A stretch of DNA of 22,563 nt from contig CAVBBU010000024.1 in assembly GCA_963593765.1 (NCBI GenBank), forward strand, positions 1 to 22,563. Direction: 5' to 3'. The stretch's first letter is position 1, and each line of letters begins with the position of its first letter. This DNA is from CAVBBU01 sp963593765. Its GTDB lineage: Bacteria > Bacillota > Clostridia > Lachnospirales > Lachnospiraceae. Below are positions 18,605 to 22,563 of this stretch, piece after piece. The notes beneath the pieces were generated by a model. It saw only the letters and a program-made list of their open reading frames with translations, did no database searches and was not told the DNA's origin. The position numbers and the translations under genes were made by a program.

Positions 18605-18607
18605 TCA
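18605..18607 (-). other. In-frame TGA splitting the surface-protein reading frame
   Basis: Sense reading is GGA GTT TGA ATA TAT GGA CAA CAA CAG GGT ATG, and the long downstream frame continues without a phase change. From ATG 21871 this is codon 1089 of 2,461. One base change turns it into TGG, AGA, GGA, CGA, TTA or TCA. An 8-bp direct repeat ACAACAGG (from 18619 and again from 18593) flanks it. The two frames would agree by chance one time in three, so the phase alone is not proof. The missing signal peptide and missing ribosome site downstream support a nonsense mutation. Confidence 0.75.
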
Positions 18608-21600
18608 AACTCCTGTTGTAATCGATAAAAGCTCAGGGTCTGTTTCTGAAAAATCATATACAACATTATCATAATCAATATAGAGATTGTTTTGAGTTTC
18701 AGTAACCCCGTCAACAGATACTTTAGCTAATATATTTGATGTTTCGTCATTCTGTGCATACTTATATGTTGGAGTTCCGTAGGTTGTTGAAACTGTTGGC
18801 TTAACAAATGAATAGTCAGCTAGTTTGGTTGTTATATGTTCCTCTTTGTTTCCATATACTATCTTAGATAAATTTTGAACCTTTTTTGTGGTGGAGCCAT
18901 GGCTTCCAGCATTACTATCCGTTGCCTTATTATTAGACCAATCGCTCGCCTTACAATACAGCTCCACTTCATATGTAAGCTGCTTTTCAAATGTAGTCTT
19001 ACCATCTATCTGCACATATTTATCATAACCCAAGTAACCAGGCTCTATCTTATTTGCATAAAAGCACTTTGTCCAGCTTGTACCAGCTTCAGTAGATACA
19101 GTCCAGTTATTAACCCAGTCCTGAGCTATAACTAATTTAGTTGCATACTTTATCCCTAAATCATGATATAGCAAAGGAAGATTATATAATTTTGTCTCTC
19201 TATCATAATCCGAGGATTCGCTAGATCTATGTGCAGCTGGCACACTATTTCCATATTGGTACCATGTCAAAACATGCTCATAATTAGGAGTATCAATAAA
19301 ATCCGACTGATCAAAATATTTTTCTGAAAAAACATTAATTTCATATTTATTATCACTTGCCCTTACCGTACCACCTGTGCTATCACTTACATCTATTTTT
19401 TTTCCGTTTTGGTCAACTATATATAGCAGCCTTTGGTTTGTTTTTGACACCCTATCTATTATGGTCGCGCCATCACCGGATATAACTATTACAGGTGGAT
19501 CATTCTTATCATAGTCCATGGTTCCTGAATACTTTTTTAGAGTATACGTTCCAAGCACTCCCGTTTCCTTTGTGGCATGATTTATTTGTATGCTCCTAGA
19601 GGAGTTTTCTTTAACAAGCTCTAGTGTATCTCTGTCAATATAATTCACGGTTGTTACATGCTGAGTAGAGGTTTTTAATGTCTCTCCGTCTACTTTAACT
19701 GTAGCTACAAGCTCTACAACGCTATCACCTATATCAATACCGCTTCCATCAATTTTTTTATTCTGAGCTCTAAGAATCGTATAACCTAATGTCTGGCTGT
19801 CATTCGAATAATCCGTTCTTATATAGCTCGTTGCAAGTTTACTTTTTATAATTTCTATTTTAGGTACATACTCATTTTCACCAAGCTTAGTTTCTCCAGA
19901 AGTACCGTCCCAAGTAGTTCGTCCGTTATATTTCTTCTCTTGTATAGAAACAGCTGGTAAATCGTCATAATACTGTGCAGGGCTCGAAGAATTTTTACGT
20001 CCGACTATAGTATCCACTCTCTCCTCGCCTGTCCTAGCATCCTTTATATAAATTCTATACGAAAGCCCGTATTCATAACGTGTTTGTAAATTCGTTAGCT
20101 TCACAGGATATAGCGCCTCCTCAGCACCACTTGGTCCTTTATATTCAACTGTATATATAAAATCATCGTAAAACTTCCAGTCATTATTTCTATTATCAGA
20201 CCACGTGATTTTTATAGGTTGTGATGTCTTTGTATCCATATAGTCATCTCCATCCTCAAGCCAATATGGATACTGAAGCATCGTAGTACCATCAAGATTT
20301 GAAGCACTAACAGAATTTACAGTTAACTTGTATGTTCCATTCTTCATCTTGATTGTAATAGGGTCTCCTTCTACTTTCACATCCCCATTCTCAGCTAAAA
20401 CAGCTGTTTTAATCTCAGATGTAACTGTTATAGTATTATCTGCATCCCACTCATTCTCATAAAACAGCTGATTACACCGTATATTAGGCAGTAACATAAT
20501 TTCAAGTGTTCCAGCATTATACAAAATTTCACCATACGTATAGTTACCTGAAATACTTCTAGGAGTTGCAAATTTCTTTATGGTACCTGTTGTGGTGATT
20601 TGGTTGATTATCTCCGATTCCTGTAGCTTATATTCTCCGGACTGAAACGTAGAATGATAATATCGATCCCAATAATCACTTGTATTATCGTCGTATACAG
20701 GTATATATATAATATTTCCATTATCATCAACATAACGAATGCAAACACAATAGTTACCTTTAGGTAGCTTCTCTGTCATGAATTTAAAAATTACATCATC
20801 CTTTATATATCCCCTCGTTTTATGATATTTAACTACAATACCCTTGTCAAATAAGCTCCCAATTTGAGAATCATTATACCTATAATAAGGCAAATACGAA
20901 CCATCGCCTGTAAACTCAACATTAGCAGGTCTATCTGGATACTGTGCCAAATCCTTCGGCGTATATACTCTCCCATTGTTCTGTATATCTATATTTGTCC
21001 AAGTAGCCTCCTCGTAATCATCTGCACTCAGTGAAAAGCATGATGTTTCATCATCTCCTAAATTCTCTACAACACAAGTTCGATTCTCCTCATTCTCATA
21101 ATTTCCATATAGATTTAAAACAAACTTATATTCACTATAGGTGCTTAGATTGTCTAAAAGGTACAGTTCATCCTGTTCTACATAAAACTGTACGACAATA
21201 TAAGTTAAGGATCTTATACCTTTAAATGCAATTACAGTATCAGAATCCGAATCATTATTATTTATAGTTATATCCCAGTTGGTATTTGACTTTAAAGAGC
21301 TCGAGGCCTCTTCATTAACAGTAAAGCCCTTTGGAATAATTATCTCTCCACCTACGCTTTCCTTCAAACCACCAGGAATATCTTCCGAGTCAATTCTTGC
21401 CTCTATACAGATTGTTTTTGTTCCATATTTGCATATTCCAAAATCATCTGGACTAGATATAAATTCTATCGAGTCTTCAGGAAGCTTTATATAGGAATAT
21501 AACTCATGTTCTGGAACGACTTTGTTAGCAGATGATTTAAGTACAGCGAAAGCATTTGCATTAGATGCTGTAGCTATCTCTCCATCCTCTACGGCATTAG

Positions 21601-21871
21601 AATCAGTAGCATTATCATTATAGACCTCACCATCTGTTATCTCATCAGAATTAGCAGCAGTTGCCTTTACAGATGTAATACCATCTGAACTAACACTGCT
21701 ACCGCTGTCACTGCTTTTGCTATTTTCAGCCTTAAAGTTCTCAAGTATCTCCTGTGCCTTTTGGTCTGCATATGAACTGTAGTTATTGCTAGTATAAACA
21801 GATCCTATTAAAAGGGTCACACCTAGCCAAAATGCTGTAAGTCTCTTAAAATTCATGCCATGCTTTTTCAT
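18605..21871 (-). CDS. Secreted N-terminal part of a giant surface protein, ends at premature TGA
   Basis: 1,088 residues from ATG 21871, which follows AGGGAGAGG. A GTG at 21892 in the same frame contains this ribosome site and is rejected. Residues 1-35 form a signal peptide: Lys/Arg-rich start, hydrophobic FWLGVTLLIGSVYTS, likely cut after SSYA. Next comes a Ser/Asp/Asn/Ala-rich low-complexity stretch (about 45-118) with ATDSNA at 88-93 and ATASNA at 100-105, a motif style I associate with Lachnospiraceae secreted proteins; ATDSNA recurs at 983-988. The rest is a long, Tyr/Asp/Thr-rich, beta-strand-like extracellular region with few cysteines that I cannot assign to a named family. It ends in SITTGV without any sorting signal, membrane anchor or wall-binding module, consistent with truncation. 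As it stands the product would be released, not anchored. Expression likely depends on the G9-spacer promoter upstream. Confidence 0.88.
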   Translation of the reverse strand: MKKHGMNFKRLTAFWLGVTLLIGSVYTSNNYSSYADQKAQEILENFKAENSKSSDSGSSVSSDGITSVKATAANSDEITDGEVYNDNATDSNAVEDGEIATASNANAFAVLKSSANKVVPEHELYSYIKLPEDSIEFISSPDDFGICKYGTKTICIEARIDSEDIPGGLKESVGGEIIIPKGFTVNEEASSSLKSNTNWDITINNNDSDSDTVIAFKGIRSLTYIVVQFYVEQDELYLLDNLSTYSEYKFVLNLYGNYENEENRTCVVENLGDDETSCFSLSADDYEEATWTNIDIQNNGRVYTPKDLAQYPDRPANVEFTGDGSYLPYYRYNDSQIGSLFDKGIVVKYHKTRGYIKDDVIFKFMTEKLPKGNYCVCIRYVDDNGNIIYIPVYDDNTSDYWDRYYHSTFQSGEYKLQESEIINQITTTGTIKKFATPRSISGNYTYGEILYNAGTLEIMLLPNIRCNQLFYENEWDADNTITVTSEIKTAVLAENGDVKVEGDPITIKMKNGTYKLTVNSVSASNLDGTTMLQYPYWLEDGDDYMDTKTSQPIKITWSDNRNNDWKFYDDFIYTVEYKGPSGAEEALYPVKLTNLQTRYEYGLSYRIYIKDARTGEERVDTIVGRKNSSSPAQYYDDLPAVSIQEKKYNGRTTWDGTSGETKLGENEYVPKIEIIKSKLATSYIRTDYSNDSQTLGYTILRAQNKKIDGSGIDIGDSVVELVATVKVDGETLKTSTQHVTTVNYIDRDTLELVKENSSRSIQINHATKETGVLGTYTLKKYSGTMDYDKNDPPVIVISGDGATIIDRVSKTNQRLLYIVDQNGKKIDVSDSTGGTVRASDNKYEINVFSEKYFDQSDFIDTPNYEHVLTWYQYGNSVPAAHRSSESSDYDRETKLYNLPLLYHDLGIKYATKLVIAQDWVNNWTVSTEAGTSWTKCFYANKIEPGYLGYDKYVQIDGKTTFEKQLTYEVELYCKASDWSNNKATDSNAGSHGSTTKKVQNLSKIVYGNKEEHITTKLADYSFVKPTVSTTYGTPTYKYAQNDETSNILAKVSVDGVTETQNNLYIDYDNVVYDFSETDPELLSITTGV

Positions 21872-21976
21872 TATATACCTCTCCCTTCGCACTCGTTACT
21901 ACTATCAATATTTTTAACTATTATCAAAATATTTGTTATTTTTTAATTTTTTTAATTATTATAAATTTAATATCTT

Positions 21977-22008
21977 ATTATAACCCGATACCCCCCCCCG
22001 TTTGTCTA
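21977..22008 (-). promoter_or_regulatory. Promoter of the surface-protein locus with poly-G spacer
   Basis: On the sense strand TAGACA (22008-22003, 5/6 match to TTGACA) and a perfect TATAAT (21982-21977) flank a 20-base spacer AAC-G9-TATCGGGT. The optimum spacer is about 17, so this G9 state should be weak; loss of two or three G would restore 17-18. Transcription would begin near 21970 and give a leader of about 100 bases. The elements are directly visible; activity and switching are inference. Confidence 0.7.
21991..21999. repeat. Homopolymer run: nine C on plus strand, nine G on sense strand
   Basis: Nine C in an otherwise A/T-rich stretch, lying inside the -35/-10 spacer of the surface-protein promoter. 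I noticed no comparable G or C run elsewhere in the window. Such tracts change length by slipped-strand mispairing. Confidence 0.95.
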
Positions 22009-22015
22009 TACTAAC

Positions 22016-22034
22016 CTTAAATTAAGCTTAAATT
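22016..22034 (-). promoter_or_regulatory. Tandem direct repeat AATTTAAG x2, 11-base period, just upstream of the -35
   Basis: Sense AATTTAAG-CTT-AATTTAAG ends seven bases before the -35 hexamer (first base at 22008). The 11-base period is one helical turn, the geometry used by OmpR/PhoP-family response regulators, which bind such repeats as dimers next to the -35. The centre also contains the palindrome TTAAGCTTAA (22022-22031). The regulator is unknown and the sequence is A/T-rich, so a chance repeat is possible. Confidence 0.4.
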
Positions 22035-22111
22035 CTGGCATTTTTTATCAATTTTGCACAAAAAATTTACCTTAGCACATTCTTGCCCCGCAGTGTGATC
22101 CAAAGAGGAGC

Positions 22112-22156
22112 GTTTTTTTACTTCATAGGACGCACTTTACTATGAGGCAAAAAAAC
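22112..22156. repeat. Imperfect inverted repeat overlapping the Rpn terminator
   Basis: GTTTTTTTACTTCATAG (22112-22128) pairs with 22140-22156 over 17 positions: 16 pairs including one G-U, one A/C mismatch, 11-base loop. It uses the same seven A/T bases that serve as the terminator T-run, so the two structures cannot both be complete. It could be a small repeat element, a mobile-element end, or a second regulatory hairpin. Confidence 0.6.
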
Positions 22157-22178
22157 AGCAGGTGTTTATCCTGCTGTT
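22149..22178 (-). terminator. Intrinsic terminator of the Rpn-family gene
   Basis: On the sense strand AACAGCAGG (22178-22170) pairs perfectly with CCTGCTGTT (22162-22154) across a 7-base loop, giving a 9-bp stem overlapping a run of seven T (22155-22149). It begins 38 bases after the Rpn-family stop codon. This is a classic rho-independent terminator and isolates the surface-protein promoter from upstream transcription. Confidence 0.88.
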
Positions 22179-22215
22179 GACTGAGTTTAACATTTAGTTA
22201 ATTGTCTTATTTCTC

Positions 22216-22419
22216 TTATTTCTGGAGCTCCGCAATAAAGAAATCTCGCTGCTCATCACTAACATTTAGCACCTTAAATACTTGCTCCAACGAAAATCCA
22301 GATTCTCTAATGAGATTTCTAGCAATATCTAATTTTGTGTTTATTTCGCGTTCTTCTGCGTATTCTTCTGCGTATTCTTTTGCATATTCTTTTGCATATT
22401 CTTTTACTGCTTCACACAT
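22216..22419 (-). CDS. Possible separately translated Rpn C-terminal product (RpnS-like, 67 residues)
   Basis: In-frame ATG at 22419 inside the Rpn-family gene is preceded on the sense strand by GAAAGGACGTGAGACT. This gives an AAAGGA ribosome site nine bases before ATG, unusually good for the middle of a gene. The product would be MCEAVK, the four EYAK/EYAE repeats and the helical tail, the same segment that E. coli Rpn genes express as the small RpnS inhibitor. Whether this start is used cannot be told from sequence; the ribosome site could be chance in a Lys/Glu-rich segment. Confidence 0.4.
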   Translation of the reverse strand: MCEAVKEYAKEYAKEYAEEYAEEREINTKLDIARNLIRESGFSLEQVFKVLNVSDEQRDFFIAELQK

Positions 22420-22563
22420 AGTCTCACGTCCTTTCTCAGTTTCTTTAAAATGTCTTACCCCATCAGCTAATGCCTTAAAGTGTATATCATCTGATTCCTT
22501 TTGATGAAAATCTTCTATAAGCTGGGCGATTTCTCCTTTTCCCTTATAGCTTCCGTTTACATA
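22216..22563 (-). CDS. Rpn family recombination-promoting nuclease / putative transposase, C-terminal part (5' end outside window)
   Basis: The frame is open from the right edge to TAA at 22218-22216 (115 residues visible). It begins YVNGSYKGKGEIAQLI and continues with KALADGVRHFKETEKG. This is the typical end of the nuclease domain in the Rpn/PD-(D/E)XK 'transposase' family, where ELADRVRYFKE-like wording is usual. Then come four 4-residue repeats (EYAK, EYAK, EYAE, EYAE) and a helical tail ending FFIAELQK. The catalytic PD-(D/E)XK residues lie in the part not seen. In E. coli, Rpn proteins act as antiphage toxins whose C-terminal domain is also made separately from an internal start and blocks the full-length protein. 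Here the internal ATG at 22419 is well placed for that. The family call rests on the visible tail. Confidence 0.75.
   Translation of the reverse strand, partial: YVNGSYKGKGEIAQLIEDFHQKESDDIHFKALADGVRHFKETEKGRETMCEAVKEYAKEYAKEYAEEYAEEREINTKLDIARNLIRESGFSLEQVFKVLNVSDEQRDFFIAELQK
22351..22398. repeat. Four 12-bp tandem units encoding EYA(K/E) in the Rpn-family gene
   Basis: Plus strand: TTCTTCTGCGTA twice (22351-22374), then TTCTTTTGCATA twice (22375-22398). The sense translation is EYAK, EYAK, EYAE, EYAE. The unit length keeps the frame, so copy number can change without breaking the protein. The pairwise identity suggests recent unit duplication. Confidence 0.9.

Larger units (their letters stand above)
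21872..22215. other. Intergenic control region upstream of the surface-protein locus (344 bp)
   Basis: No credible gene. From the Rpn gene side it holds an intrinsic terminator, an overlapping imperfect 17-position inverted repeat, a more GC-rich patch around 22085-22112, a tandem direct repeat, the promoter with a G9 spacer, and about 100 bases of very A/T-rich leader ending in AGGGAGAGG before ATG 21871. Confidence 0.8.

Noticed and set aside
18573..18607. UGA followed by a possible stem (AATATAT / ATATATT), considered as selenocysteine insertion
   Set aside because: The 7-bp stem is A-U only with a 19-base loop and lacks a compact apical stem with a GU-type loop near the UGA. A surface adhesin is also an unlikely selenoprotein.
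19396..19403. Run of eight A (sense) in the surface-protein gene as a phase-variation site
   Set aside because: An equal A8 run occurs in the essential polC linker (near 3769-3776). Such runs are ordinary Lys-rich coding in A/T-rich DNA.
21869..21892. GTG start at 21892 for the surface protein
   Set aside because: It would place the AGGGAGAGG ribosome site inside the coding region. ATG 21871 gives normal spacing and a normal signal peptide.
22351..22398. 12-bp tandem units as a CRISPR-like array
   Set aside because: The units are contiguous with no spacers, in frame, and inside a coding region.

Overview
The window is A+T-rich chromosomal DNA with every recognisable gene on the minus strand. 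It most likely comes from a Lachnospiraceae-type member of the Clostridia. The grounds are a Gram-positive PolC, the pyrH-frr-uppS-cdsA-dxr-rseP-ispG-polC order, ATA/AGA-rich codon use, Ala-Thr-x-Ser-Asn-Ala motifs in a secreted protein, and a surface protein ending in cell-wall-binding repeats. UGA works as a normal stop elsewhere in the window (dxr ends in TGA), so the standard code applies. Species cannot be named from the sequence.

Layout in transcription order (right to left). (1) 22563-22216: C-terminal part of an Rpn/PD-(D/E)XK 'transposase'-family gene with 4-residue repeats and a possible internal start, closed by a strong terminator. (2) 22215-21872: intergenic control region with a second inverted repeat, a tandem 11-bp-period direct repeat and a promoter whose -35/-10 spacer carries a run of nine G. 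(3) 21871-14486: a very large secreted surface-protein locus. It reads as one 2,461-codon frame interrupted by a single in-frame TGA at 18607-18605. The upstream part has the signal peptide; the downstream part has the SdrD-B, InlB-like, MucBP-like, pilin-type and cell-wall-binding domains. (4) 14443-14402: a perfect 15-bp terminator. (5) 14382-10718: two adjacent genes for a heterodimeric ABC exporter with one degenerate and one consensus ATP site, then a terminator. (6) 10616-1: the housekeeping cluster pyrH, frr, uppS, cdsA, dxr, rseP, ispG, polC, tightly packed with overlaps and gaps of a few bases. The exception is a 68-base frr-uppS gap holding a 10-bp hairpin. PolC runs off the left edge with only its last few residues missing.

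The housekeeping cluster joins nucleotide supply (PyrH), ribosome recycling (Frr), isoprenoid synthesis (Dxr, IspG) feeding the undecaprenyl carrier (UppS), phospholipid precursor synthesis (CdsA), intramembrane proteolysis (RseP) and replication (PolC). It looks complete and ordinary.

The accessory half is where the unusual signals lie: a putative slipped-strand phase-variable promoter driving a giant surface protein, a nonsense codon splitting that protein, and an Rpn gene whose repeats and internal start fit the gene-within-gene toxin/antitoxin arrangement described for Rpn proteins. All family calls come from reading motifs by eye; no database search was run.
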